From assembly GCA_964604825.1 (NCBI GenBank), contig CAZSAL010000034.1, positions 1 to 30,273 of the forward strand: a stretch of 30,273 bases of DNA, given 5' to 3'. Below, piece after piece: positions 15,485 through 23,687 of the stretch (positions within the stretch are counted from its first letter, which is position 1; each line of letters opens with the position of its first letter). Source of the DNA: CAZSAL01 sp964604825 (GTDB lineage Bacteria > Elusimicrobiota > Elusimicrobia > 2-01-FULL-59-12). A model generated the notes under the pieces. It searched no databases, was not told the DNA's origin, and saw nothing but the letters and a program-made list of their open reading frames with translations. The translations under genes were made by a program, and so were the position numbers.

Positions 15485-15532
15485 TTCAACGGATTTCAAC
15501 GGGCGTTCGAGATTTGAACCTGGATTCAACGG
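15485..15532. repeat. Three phased TTCAACGG direct repeats upstream of the HTH-EIIA gene
   Basis: TTCAACGG occurs at 15485-15492, 15495-15502 and 15525-15532, with start-to-start spacings of 10 and 30 bp, so all copies face the same side of the helix. Two copies extend to GATTCAACGGA. Repeats of this kind can be operator half-sites. Position ahead of the operon makes the HTH-EIIA protein itself a candidate binder, but that is inference. Confidence 0.5.
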
Positions 15533-15570
15533 ACGTCTACGTTTGAGATTATGACACCAGACGTTTTTTT
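15533..15570 (+). terminator. Weak terminator candidate after the radical SAM gene
   Basis: ACGTCT (15533-15538) pairs with AGACGT (15559-15564), followed by seven T residues (15564-15570). The stem is only 6 bp and the loop 20 bases, so this is a marginal call. It lies 62 bp past the radical SAM stop. Confidence 0.35.
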
Positions 15571-15699
15571 GCTAAATTATTACTGCCTTACTGACACAAA
15601 ACCTCGACACGTCAAACTTCCTCCAGCCTACCGCGGACAGCCGACGGCAAGCAACTGAGAGAAACCGATATCTTCACCCAATGGAAGGATTCTCTGTCC

Positions 15700-16383
15700 A
15701 TGCAGTTAACCGTACGCGATGTGGCTAAACTTTTTTCAGTTTCTGAAAGCACGATCTACCACTGGATCGAAGAGGACGAACTCCCCGCTTTCCACTTAAA
15801 CGACCAATACCGTTTCAACCGCACGGAGCTCCTCGAATGGGCCAATTCCCGGCAGATTCCGGTTCCGGACCTGTTCCATCAGCTCAGCGCAGCCGCAAAT
15901 ACCGCGGGCATCACCGACGCATTAAAAGCCGGCGGGATTTTCTACGGCATAGGAGGCGGCAATAAGGAAGAAGCGCTCCGCTCCGTAGTCCAGGTGCTGC
16001 CTTTGCCGCAGGAGGTGGACCGCAGCCATCTGTTTAACGTTTTATGGGCGCGGGAAAACCTTGCCTCCACAGGGATTGGCGACGGCATAGCCATACCTCA
16101 TGTGCGAAATCCCATCATCGTCCCGGTAAATCATCCCCTGATCACCCTCTGCTTTCTGGAAAAACCCATAGACTTCGGCTCTCTGGACGGCCGGCCCGTT
16201 TATGTTTTATTCACCCTGATAAGCCCGACCATCCGCGTACATCTCCAGCTTTTATCCCGGCTGTCATTCAGCCTGCGCGAACCGGAGTTCCGCTCCGAAC
16301 TTGAGCGCCGCGCCGCCGCAGATAAGATCCTGCAGGCGGCCCTGCATGCAGAATCGCGCTTCAAGGACAGTTCTGCTCAATGA
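15700..16383 (+). CDS. HTH (excisionase/MerR-like) fused to PTS EIIA type-2 (PtsN-like) domain
   Basis: A 227-residue fusion. Residues 1-55 form a winged helix of the excisionase type: LTVRDVAKLFSVSESTIYHW, then LPAFHLNDQYRFNRTELLEW. Residues about 70-218 are an EIIA(Fru/Ntr) domain: STGIGDGIAIPH (123-134) places the phospho-accepting His at 134, and RVHLQLLSRLSF (179-190) provides the second conserved His at 181. It could bind DNA in a way that depends on phosphorylation by HPr or NPr. GGAAGGA precedes the ATG by about 10 bases. Its stop overlaps the start of the HyfB-like gene (ATGA), so it is the translationally coupled first gene of the Ehr operon. That position makes a local regulatory or allosteric role likely but unproven. 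No other PTS gene is in the window. Confidence 0.85.
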   Translation: MQLTVRDVAKLFSVSESTIYHWIEEDELPAFHLNDQYRFNRTELLEWANSRQIPVPDLFHQLSAAANTAGITDALKAGGIFYGIGGGNKEEALRSVVQVLPLPQEVDRSHLFNVLWARENLASTGIGDGIAIPHVRNPIIVPVNHPLITLCFLEKPIDFGSLDGRPVYVLFTLISPTIRVHLQLLSRLSFSLREPEFRSELERRAAADKILQAALHAESRFKDSSAQ

Positions 16384-18359
16384 CGATAATTTTTCTTGTC
16401 CTTGCGCTCGCCGTATGGCTGCTGGCCGGAATTGCTTCAACTCTGACAGGTCGGCGATCGCACATTGCCGGCGCAGGCGGCGCGGCGGCAGGCTGCCTGC
16501 TTATGTCCGTTCCCGCGGCAAAAGTCCTGCATACAGGCGCCGCCATAACCCTGCGTATGCCATGGTCCCTTCCCTACGCATCATTTTTCCTGAAGCTGGA
16601 TCCGCTCGCGGCCTATTTTCTTATTCTCCTCCTTGGCATTTCCCTGCTCGCAGCGGTTTACGGCGCTGAATATATGGGGACGGAAAAAGACTCCGAATCA
16701 GGGATAAGTTCATGGTTTTTCTTTAACGGCCTGATCGCCAGCATGGCGCTGGTTATTCTTGCGCATAACGCCGTCCTTTTCCTGATGGCCTGGGAAGCGA
16801 TGTCCCTGACCTCCTTTTTCCTCGTGACCCATGAGGATAAAAGCCCCGAAGTCCAGAAGGCCGGCTGGATTTACCTCGTTGCCGCGCATCTGGGCATGGC
16901 TTTCCTGCTGGCTATGTTTATCCTTCTCGGCAGGAACGCGGGAACACTTGATTTTGACGCATTTCGAGCGGCGGGAACGCCCGCCTCGATCATCTTCCTG
17001 CTGGCCGCGGCAGGATTCGGAGCGAAAGCGGGATTCATGCCGTTTCATGTCTGGCTTCCGGAAGCACATCCCGCCGCGCCAAGCCACGTTTCCGCGCTCA
17101 TGTCAGGGATCATGATCAAAATGGGAATCTATGGTCTTGTCCGCGTCTGCGGTTTCCTGGGCGCGCCTCCCTTATGGTGGGGGTACCTTTTCATCGGCAT
17201 AGGAGTTGTTTCCGGCGTCTGGGGAGTTCTGCTTGCGCTGGCTCAGCACGATCTAAAACGCCTGCTGGCATACCACAGCGTGGAAAATATCGGGATCATC
17301 GCGCTCGGGCTTGGCGTCTGGCTTCTGGGCGTATCCCTGGGGTCGCCGGTCGTAGCCATTCTGGGATTGGCCGGAGCCATGCTTCATGTCCTGAATCATG
17401 CCGTTTTCAAGAGTCTTCTTTTTCTCGGAGCAGGCGCTGTCGCACGCAGCGCGGGGACGCGGGATCTGGATCATCTGGGCGGGCTGCTGAAACCAATGCC
17501 CTGGACCGGCTCCGCTTTTCTCATCGGCGCGATAGCGATATCCGGGCTCCCTCCTTTAAACGGATTTATCAGCGAATTCCTGATTTATCTGGGAGCTTAT
17601 TACGGCATAGTGCATCTGCCTGCCGGGTCCTCCGCTGCGCTGATAGCTGTTATCGCTGCTCTGGCCTTGATCGGCGGGCTGGCCGCCGCCTGTTTTGCCA
17701 AGGCATTCGGCGTGGTTTTTCTGGGCGAGCCGCGCCATGAACCCGGCGAACCGGCGCGTGAATCCGGAGCGGCGATGCTCCTGCCGATGCTGATACTGGC
17801 GGCCTGCTGCATTTTTATTGGTCTTGCCGCGCCCTGGGCGCTGGCTAAGTTCTTTCCTGCAGTTCTGGCTGGGACAATCCGCATGCCATACGGTTCCCTT
17901 CAGGCGAATTTATTGATTGCGCTCGCTCCGCTTAAAAACGTGGTCATATTGACGTCCGTATTCATAGCGCTTCTGGCCGCTCTAGCCGGATTTCGCCTAT
18001 GGCTTCTGTCCGGGCGGTCCGTGCGTACGGACGATACCTGGGGCTGCGGTTATCTGCGGCCCTCTCCGCGCATGCAGTACACCGCTTCATCTTTCGCCCA
18101 GCCCCTGGTCTCGCTTTCGCATTTCCTTCTGCATACCCGGCGCGCAGTGAAAAGGCCGCAGGGAATTTTCCCGCGCGACGCCGCTCTTTCTTCCGAAACG
18201 CCCGACCTGTGGCGGGAAAATATTTATGACCTCATCTTCAGCCGCGTGGAAAAGGTTCTCAGCTGGTTCCGCTGGCTTCAGCATGGCCGCGTGCAGCTGT
18301 ACATCCTTTACGTCATGGTCACGCTGCTTGGGTTGTTTGCGGGAAAATTCTGGCGATGA
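16380..18359 (+). CDS. Ehr/hydrogenase-4 membrane subunit, HyfB-like (ND5/MrpA family)
   Basis: A 659-residue antiporter-like subunit with about fourteen to sixteen helices. Proton-channel residues of the family are visible: the glutamate in MAWEAMSLTSFFLV, the lysine in AGFGAKAGFMPFHVWLPEAH, and LLAYHSVENIG with its Lys/His neighbours. The remaining C-terminal stretch contains DDTWGCGY and a last hydrophobic helix, as in HyfB/HycC. It would pump ions when coupled to electron flow in the peripheral arm. It starts with ATG inside the stop of the HTH-EIIA gene and ends with an ATGA overlap with the HyfC-like gene. Homology to complex I NuoL is shared by many complexes, so the Ehr assignment rests on the neighbouring subunits. 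Confidence 0.9.
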   Translation: MTIIFLVLALAVWLLAGIASTLTGRRSHIAGAGGAAAGCLLMSVPAAKVLHTGAAITLRMPWSLPYASFFLKLDPLAAYFLILLLGISLLAAVYGAEYMGTEKDSESGISSWFFFNGLIASMALVILAHNAVLFLMAWEAMSLTSFFLVTHEDKSPEVQKAGWIYLVAAHLGMAFLLAMFILLGRNAGTLDFDAFRAAGTPASIIFLLAAAGFGAKAGFMPFHVWLPEAHPAAPSHVSALMSGIMIKMGIYGLVRVCGFLGAPPLWWGYLFIGIGVVSGVWGVLLALAQHDLKRLLAYHSVENIGIIALGLGVWLLGVSLGSPVVAILGLAGAMLHVLNHAVFKSLLFLGAGAVARSAGTRDLDHLGGLLKPMPWTGSAFLIGAIAISGLPPLNGFISEFLIYLGAYYGIVHLPAGSSAALIAVIAALALIGGLAAACFAKAFGVVFLGEPRHEPGEPARESGAAMLLPMLILAACCIFIGLAAPWALAKFFPAVLAGTIRMPYGSLQANLLIALAPLKNVVILTSVFIALLAALAGFRLWLLSGRSVRTDDTWGCGYLRPSPRMQYTASSFAQPLVSLSHFLLHTRRAVKRPQGIFPRDAALSSETPDLWRENIYDLIFSRVEKVLSWFRWLQHGRVQLYILYVMVTLLGLFAGKFWR

Positions 18360-19249
18360 TTACGGCGTTACTCAACGTTTTCCTGGCCCTGGCTCTGGCG
18401 CCTTTGCTCACAGGCGTCATCAACCGCACTAAGGCTTTCTTCGGCGGGCGCGCCGGCCAGCCTCTCATGCAGTCCTACTATGACCTGGCCAGACTCCTGC
18501 GCAAAGGCGCGGTCTACAGCCGGACTACGACCTGGATATTCCGCGCCGGCCCCCTGGTCGGGCTGGCGGCAGTGATTATCAGCTGCGCAATCGTCCCGCT
18601 TGCGGGCCAGCCTTCCCTGTCATCTTTCCCCGGAGACTTTCTTTTACTGGCGTATCTGCTCGGGCTTATGCGCTTCTTCGTAGTTATCGCCGCGCTTGAT
18701 ACAGGTTCCAGTTTTGAAGGCATGGGCGCCAGCCGCGAAGTGACTTTTTCCGCTCTCGCCGAGCCTGCGCTGCTTCTGGCGTTCCTGGCGCTGGCGCGCC
18801 GTTCCGGAAGCCTTTCCCTCACCGGCATGCTTTCCTCTATGGGATCGCACGGCGTTGCCGCCTTATGGCTGGCCGCCGCGGCGGTGCTCATCGTTCTGCT
18901 CGCTGAAAATTCCCGCGTTCCGGTGGATGATCCCGGCACGCATCTTGAACTTACAATGATCCATGAAGTCATGGTCCTTGATCACAGCGGACCCGACTTT
19001 GCTTTTATCCTATATAGTTCCGCGCTGAAGCTGTGGCTGCTGGGCGCCGTCTTCGCAGGCATCGTGCTTCCCTGGCGCGGAGGACCGCCCTGGCTTGGAA
19101 CGGTCCGGGCGCTCTCCGCAATGCTGGCGCTGGGCGTTCTGATCGGTGTTATCGAATCCGTTATGGCGCGGCTGCGCCTGACAAGAATTCCGCCGCTGCT
19201 GGTAGGCGCCGGGATTTGTTCCCTTCTGGCATTATGGGTGATCAAATGA
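18356..19249 (+). CDS. Ehr/hydrogenase-4 membrane subunit, HyfC-like (NuoH family)
   Basis: A 297-residue protein with about eight helices. GVINRTKAFFGGRAGQPLMQ is the cytoplasmic loop that contacts the peripheral arm in NuoH/HycD proteins. GMGASREVTFSALAEPALLL is the hallmark conserved segment. AENSRVPVDDPGTHLELTMI, followed by HEVMVLDHSGPD, is the family's charged loop. It forms the junction between the soluble NuoB/NuoD-like module and the pumping subunits. Both ends overlap neighbours by ATGA, so it is produced in step with them. Length is normal for HyfC/HycD. Confidence 0.92.
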   Translation: MITALLNVFLALALAPLLTGVINRTKAFFGGRAGQPLMQSYYDLARLLRKGAVYSRTTTWIFRAGPLVGLAAVIISCAIVPLAGQPSLSSFPGDFLLLAYLLGLMRFFVVIAALDTGSSFEGMGASREVTFSALAEPALLLAFLALARRSGSLSLTGMLSSMGSHGVAALWLAAAAVLIVLLAENSRVPVDDPGTHLELTMIHEVMVLDHSGPDFAFILYSSALKLWLLGAVFAGIVLPWRGGPPWLGTVRALSAMLALGVLIGVIESVMARLRLTRIPPLLVGAGICSLLALWVIK

Positions 19250-19893
19250 CCGGCACGATTGAGACCCTGGCAACCCTGCTCATTCTGACAAACCTCATGC
19301 TCGTGGGGACAAACCGTCTGAACGGATGCATCCGGATGATCGCGGCTCAGGGATTTTTACTCGGCGCTCTGGCGCTGATCCTGCAGGCCGGACAGCCCGC
19401 AGTGCATGTTTTTCTGCTGGCGATCGGAAGCGCCATCCTGAAAGGCGCGGTATTTCCCTGGACGCTTTACCGCGCCCTGCGGGAGGCGGATGTGCGCCGC
19501 GAAGCCGATCCTTTTGTGGGATTCACGTTGTCGCTCGTGATAGCCGGCGCCGCACTGGCCGCAGCTATAGGACTCAGCGCGCGCCTGCCTCTGCCGGAAG
19601 CCGGACAGATAGTGTTTCCTACGGCGCTTTTCATGATTTTTATCGGATTTTTCCTCCTCATCAGCAGGAGAAACGCGCTTAACCAGGTGCTCGGTTACCT
19701 GGTCCTGGAAAACGGCGTTTATCTCAGCGGCATCGTCCTGATAAAGGAGCAGCCTGTTTTGATTGAACTCGGCGTCCTGCTGGACGTATTCGTGGGCGTA
19801 TTCATCATGGGCATAATGATTTTTCATATCCAGCGCGAGTTCGACCACATCGAAGTGGACCGCCTCGCCGCGCTGAAGGATTCAAGGGAATGA
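19246..19893 (+). CDS. Ehr/hydrogenase-4 membrane subunit, HyfE-like
   Basis: 215 residues with six to seven hydrophobic helices, of the HyfE type (NuoK-like core with extra helices). Recognisable segments are LLILTNLMLVGTNRLNGCIR, AILKGAVFPWTLYRALREAD, and LNQVLGYLVLENGVYLSGIV with the conserved glutamate of the proton path. The ATG at 19246 lies in the ATGA overlap with the HyfC-like stop, which fixes the start even though the frame stays open further upstream. The protein ends in an acidic/basic tail (REFDHIEVDRLAALKDSRE), as in other HyfE proteins. It sits between the HyfC- and HyfF-like genes, the usual order. No HyfD-like gene is present. Confidence 0.88.
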   Translation: MTGTIETLATLLILTNLMLVGTNRLNGCIRMIAAQGFLLGALALILQAGQPAVHVFLLAIGSAILKGAVFPWTLYRALREADVRREADPFVGFTLSLVIAGAALAAAIGLSARLPLPEAGQIVFPTALFMIFIGFFLLISRRNALNQVLGYLVLENGVYLSGIVLIKEQPVLIELGVLLDVFVGVFIMGIMIFHIQREFDHIEVDRLAALKDSRE

Positions 19894-19951
19894 TCCCGTC
19901 ACCTGCTTACACGCCTACAGCGGGTCCAATTTATCCCAGGAAGGTGATGGG

Positions 19952-21436
19952 ATGATCTTTCTGCTCATAGGAATTCCCCTCCTTGGCGGATTGGCCAGTT
20001 TCCTGAGCTGGGCCGACCAGCGGCGCCGCATACTGCTGGTTGCCTGCGCGATCCTGCATACCGCGTTCACGCTTGCCGCATGGAAAATCACTCCCGCTCC
20101 GGTTTTCAACGGCTGGCTTGCCCTCGATAAAATGGGGCTGCTTTTCCTGAGCCTGACCAGCATCCTTTTTCTGGCCGCAGCCGTGTATGCCGCAGGATAT
20201 CTCGCGCGCGAAGGGCACGGCAGCGCGCCGGACATAGAAGAAGAAGGATTTTTCCGCAATGAGCCCGAAGCGGTCTTTATCGGGTCGCTGCTTTTCTTCC
20301 TGGCTACAATGAGCCTGGTCACTCTCAGCCAGCGTTTCGGCCTGCTCTGGGTGGCGATTGAGGCCACCACTCTTTCCAGCGCGCCGCTGATTTATTTCCA
20401 CAGGCACCGCCGCTCTCTCGAAGCCGCCTGGAAATATCTGCTGATCTGTTCCGTGGGAATAGCCCTTGCCCTGCTGGGGACGTTCTTTCTCGCCGCCGCC
20501 GCTTCTCCCGGTAACGGCCCGGCCATTCCCCTTGTTCTGCCGGACCTGATTCAAAATGCCGGTCGGCTGCACGCATCCTGGCTGAAAGCGGCCTTCCTGC
20601 TGCTGCTGGTAGGATATGGCACGAAAATGGGGCTGGCTCCGCTGCACACCTGGTTGCCGGACGCGCACAGCGAGGCGCCATCGGTGGTATCTGCGCTCCT
20701 TTCCGGGGCGCTTTTGAACTGCGCATTTCTCGGCATCCTGCGCGTGCAGCAGGTTTGCGCCGCAGCCGGGCTTCTGGGCTTCACTCAAAACCTGCTGGTC
20801 GGCTTCGGCCTGTTTTCAATGGCAGTGGCCGCGGTATTCATCGTCGGCCAAGCCGACTACAAGCGGCTGCTGGCCTATTCCAGCGTCGAACACATGGGCG
20901 TGATGGCTCTCGGCATAGGGCTCGGCGGCGCGGGGGTTTTCGGCGCGCTTCTTCAGGCGGTTAATCATTCTTTGACCAAAGCCATGCTTTTTTTCGTGGC
21001 GGGTAATTTACTGGCCGCCTACCGCACAAAATCGGCATCAAAAGTCAGCGGCGCGCTGCGCGTGCTCCCGGTATCCGGCCTGTTATGGATCGGCGGTTTT
21101 TTCGCCATTACAGGCTCCCCGCCCTTTGGCATTTTCATCAGTGAATTCACAATCCTGAACGCCGCTCTGGCCGGCGGACGCTGGGCCGTGGCCGCGTGGT
21201 ATCTCTTTTTCCTCGCCGTCATTTTCATTGGAATGGCGAAAGTAATTCTGGGAATGGCGCAGGGTATCCCTGTGAATATCGAAGGGTATTTTCCCTCAAA
21301 ACGGCATGAACCGCTCTGGTCAGTTGTCCCCCCCGCGCTGCTGCTTTTAGGCGCGCTCATTCTTGGGATTTATATACCAACTTCTTTGAACGCGGCGCTA
21401 GGCGGAATCAGCCGGACGCTGGGAGGCAGCTGGTGA
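19952..21436 (+). CDS. Ehr/hydrogenase-4 membrane subunit, HyfF-like (ND2/ND4/ND5 family)
   Basis: A 494-residue second antiporter-like subunit with about thirteen helices. LLWVAIEATTLSSAPLIYFH has the conserved glutamate of TM5. GYGTKMGLAPLHTWLPDAHS carries the TM7 lysine, and RLLAYSSVEHMGVMALGIGL plus AVNHSLTKAMLFFVAGNL hold the lysine and histidine of the channel. It differs from the HyfB-like protein in lacking the long C-terminal extension. AGGAAGGTG upstream of ATG 19952 gives it its own ribosome site, the only 58-bp gap inside the Ehr operon. Its stop overlaps the GTG start of the large subunit (GTGA). Confidence 0.9.
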   Translation: MIFLLIGIPLLGGLASFLSWADQRRRILLVACAILHTAFTLAAWKITPAPVFNGWLALDKMGLLFLSLTSILFLAAAVYAAGYLAREGHGSAPDIEEEGFFRNEPEAVFIGSLLFFLATMSLVTLSQRFGLLWVAIEATTLSSAPLIYFHRHRRSLEAAWKYLLICSVGIALALLGTFFLAAAASPGNGPAIPLVLPDLIQNAGRLHASWLKAAFLLLLVGYGTKMGLAPLHTWLPDAHSEAPSVVSALLSGALLNCAFLGILRVQQVCAAAGLLGFTQNLLVGFGLFSMAVAAVFIVGQADYKRLLAYSSVEHMGVMALGIGLGGAGVFGALLQAVNHSLTKAMLFFVAGNLLAAYRTKSASKVSGALRVLPVSGLLWIGGFFAITGSPPFGIFISEFTILNAALAGGRWAVAAWYLFFLAVIFIGMAKVILGMAQGIPVNIEGYFPSKRHEPLWSVVPPALLLLGALILGIYIPTSLNAALGGISRTLGGSW

Positions 21437-22932
21437 AACAAGCGCTCGCTTTGCGCAACAGCGAGGCCGCAGACGCGCAGGCTGTTCCTGTGCTGCCCGT
21501 TATGGAATTCCGCAGGGCTGTGCTGGAAGCGGTCCACGGAGGCGCGCGTCTCGCATCATTTTTTGGCCGTCCCGGCAGGGGAGATGCCCTACGGTTGACC
21601 GCAGTTTTGGCTGACGGCATGACCGGAACGCTGAATGCCGTGGCTGCGGAAATATCCGGGAGCTACCCGTCCCTTACGCCGGAGTGCGCGCAGGCCGATT
21701 CTTTCGAGCGGGAAATTGCGGAACAGTGGGGGCTGCATCCCGACGGCCATCCTGCCTTGAAGCCGCTGCGCTTCCATAAACCGTACCGCAATGGCCCGGC
21801 CAGCGGCGAACCTGCCGCAGGCGTCATGGACTTTTTTCAAGTAAAAGGCGAAGAGGTTCACGAAGTTGCCGTCGGGCCGGTACATGCCGGGATCATTGAG
21901 CCGGGGCATTTCCGTTTCCAGGCGCACGGGGAAGAGGTTTTGAATCTGGAAATTTCGCTGGGCTACCAGCATCGCGGCATTGAACGGGCCATGTCCGGCG
22001 GTCCGGACAGGCGTTCGGTTCATTATATGGAAACTATCGCCGGAGACACGACCATCGGGCACGCTACCGCCTATGCGCAGGCCGTGGAAGCCCTGGCTGA
22101 ATGCCGCGTCCCGCCGCGCGCCGAAGCCCTGCGCGCCATCGCGCTCGAGCTCGAACGCCTGGCGAATCATGCAGGCGACCTGGGAGCGCTCGCCGGGGAC
22201 GTCGCCTTCCTGCCTGCGGCGTCATTTTGCGGCCGCCTGCGCGGCGACTTTCTCAACATGACCGCTCTGCTCTGCGGCAGCCGCTTCGGCCGGGGAATGA
22301 TCCGCCCGGGCGGCGTGGGATTTGACGTGGACGAATCCCTCGCAGCGCGCCTTCTGGGTTCGCTCGATGCGACTTTTAAAGATCTCTCCCGGGCCGTGAA
22401 TCTTCTCTGGGAAACCCCCTCCGTACTTGCGCGTTTTGAAGGCACAGGTATGCTGGAGCGGGCAACGGCGCAGGAACTGGGTATGGCAGGCCCCGCCGCC
22501 CGCGCCTGCGGCATTGAACGCGACGCGCGTTTCGACTTCCCTGCGGGCTTTTATCGCTACGCCCAGATCCCGGTATCGACATGGCATTCCGGCGACGTTT
22601 TTTCGCGGGCCTATCTCCGCTGGCTTGAAATTCAGCGCTCGGCAACGTTCGTGCGTGAGCGGCTGGGAACGCTGCCCGATGGAGAGGTTCGCGTTTCCTG
22701 CGGCAAGCTTCAACCCGCAAAGATCGTGGTTTCACTCGTCGAGGGCTGGCGCGGCGAAGTCTGCCATACGGCAGTCACGGATGGACAGGGAAAATTCGAA
22801 CGCTACAAGATTGTCGATCCTTCTTTTCATAACTGGAAAGGGCTTTCCATGGCGCTGCGGGGCGGGCAGATCTCCGATTTTCCTTTGATCAACAAAAGCT
22901 TCAATCTATCTTATGCAGGCCATGACCTTTAA
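21433..22932 (+). CDS. NuoCD-like large subunit of an Ehr complex, lacking all Ni-ligand cysteines
   Basis: 499 residues. Positions 1-125 resemble the NuoC/HycE N-domain (FEREIAEQWGLHPDGHP), and 140-499 the NuoD/hydrogenase large subunit: VGPVHAGIIEPGHFRF, ISLGYQHRGIERAM, RLANHAGDLGAL, GGVGFDVD and a conserved end NKSFNLSYAGHDL. In [NiFe] hydrogenases two CxxC motifs hold nickel. Here the first site reads ETIAGDTTIGH (200-210) and the second VDPSFHNWKG (461-470); the seven cysteines of the protein lie elsewhere and none forms CxxC. The protein therefore cannot hold a NiFe centre and belongs with the energy-converting-hydrogenase-related (Ehr) group. The GTG start overlaps the HyfF-like stop. 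No nickel-maturation endopeptidase or hyp genes are nearby, consistent with this. Confidence 0.9.
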   Translation: MKQALALRNSEAADAQAVPVLPVMEFRRAVLEAVHGGARLASFFGRPGRGDALRLTAVLADGMTGTLNAVAAEISGSYPSLTPECAQADSFEREIAEQWGLHPDGHPALKPLRFHKPYRNGPASGEPAAGVMDFFQVKGEEVHEVAVGPVHAGIIEPGHFRFQAHGEEVLNLEISLGYQHRGIERAMSGGPDRRSVHYMETIAGDTTIGHATAYAQAVEALAECRVPPRAEALRAIALELERLANHAGDLGALAGDVAFLPAASFCGRLRGDFLNMTALLCGSRFGRGMIRPGGVGFDVDESLAARLLGSLDATFKDLSRAVNLLWETPSVLARFEGTGMLERATAQELGMAGPAARACGIERDARFDFPAGFYRYAQIPVSTWHSGDVFSRAYLRWLEIQRSATFVRERLGTLPDGEVRVSCGKLQPAKIVVSLVEGWRGEVCHTAVTDGQGKFERYKIVDPSFHNWKGLSMALRGGQISDFPLINKSFNLSYAGHDL

Positions 22933-22934
22933 TT

Positions 22935-23687
22935 ATGTGGGATAGTCTTATCGCTCGATTAAAACAGGGAAAGCGCACGATCGCCTTTCCCAACGGCGAA
23001 CCGGAGCTGCCGGAACGTTTCCGCGGCCTTCCGGTAAAGACGGCCCTTTTCTGTCCGCAGGATTGCCGGGGATGCGTCGAGGCCTGCCCTACGGAAGCCG
23101 TGTCGCGCGGGGACGAAGGCCTGCGAATTGATCTGGGGCGCTGCCTGTTCTGCAGGGAATGTGCCGAAGCCTGTCCGGAGGGAGCGCTGCATTACTCGCG
23201 TAATTTCCGGCTGGCCGCGCGCAGCCGCGGGGATCTTGTCTGGACAGGGGATGCTCTGCCGAAAGTGCGGGCGCTCGAAACCCGCATGCTGCGGCTATTT
23301 GGCCGGTCATTGAAGCTGCGCCAGGTAAGCGCCGGCGGCTGCAATGCCTGTGAAGCGGACGTGAACGTTTTAAATACCATCGTCTACGATCTTGGCCGCT
23401 TCGGGATTCAGTTCGTCGCTTCGCCGCGCCATGCCGACGGCTTACTGATTACCGGACCGGTTACGGAAAATATGCGGCTTGCGCTGAAGAAAACCTACGA
23501 CGCAGTTCCTGATCCCAAAATCGTAATTGCCGCCGGGGCATGCGCCGTGTCCGGCGGTCCGTACATGAATCATCCCGAAGCGCATAACGGCGCGGACGCG
23601 GTTGTGCCGGTGGATCTTTATATTCCCGGCTGCCCGCCTCATCCTCTCACCATTCTGGACGGATTGCTGAAACTTCTCAACAGATAA
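22935..23687 (+). CDS. Fused two-[4Fe-4S] ferredoxin and NuoB-like small subunit of the Ehr complex
   Basis: 250 residues in two modules. Residues 36-90 are a two-cluster ferredoxin: Cys40, 44, 47, 51 (CPQDCRGCVEACP) and Cys70, 73, 76, 80 (CLFCRECAEACP). Residues about 125-250 are a NuoB/HyfI-type domain with Cys136, Cys139, Cys203 and Cys233 (GGCNACEADVN, GACAVSGG, PGCPPHP) for the terminal 4Fe-4S cluster next to the large subunit. Three clusters in one chain would form an electron wire from a soluble donor. In Hyf and Hyc the ferredoxin-like and NuoB-like proteins are separate genes. The first ferredoxin motif has a C-x3-C opening instead of C-x2-C. It starts two bases after the large-subunit stop and is the last gene of the operon, abutting a convergent gene. 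Confidence 0.9.
   Translation: MWDSLIARLKQGKRTIAFPNGEPELPERFRGLPVKTALFCPQDCRGCVEACPTEAVSRGDEGLRIDLGRCLFCRECAEACPEGALHYSRNFRLAARSRGDLVWTGDALPKVRALETRMLRLFGRSLKLRQVSAGGCNACEADVNVLNTIVYDLGRFGIQFVASPRHADGLLITGPVTENMRLALKKTYDAVPDPKIVIAAGACAVSGGPYMNHPEAHNGADAVVPVDLYIPGCPPHPLTILDGLLKLLNR

Noticed and set aside
15505..15525. T-arm-like word on the minus strand (AGGTTCAAATCTC) suggesting a tRNA
   Set aside because: The arm cannot pair into a five-base stem, and no anticodon or acceptor stem lies around it; the region is better explained by TTCAACGG repeats.
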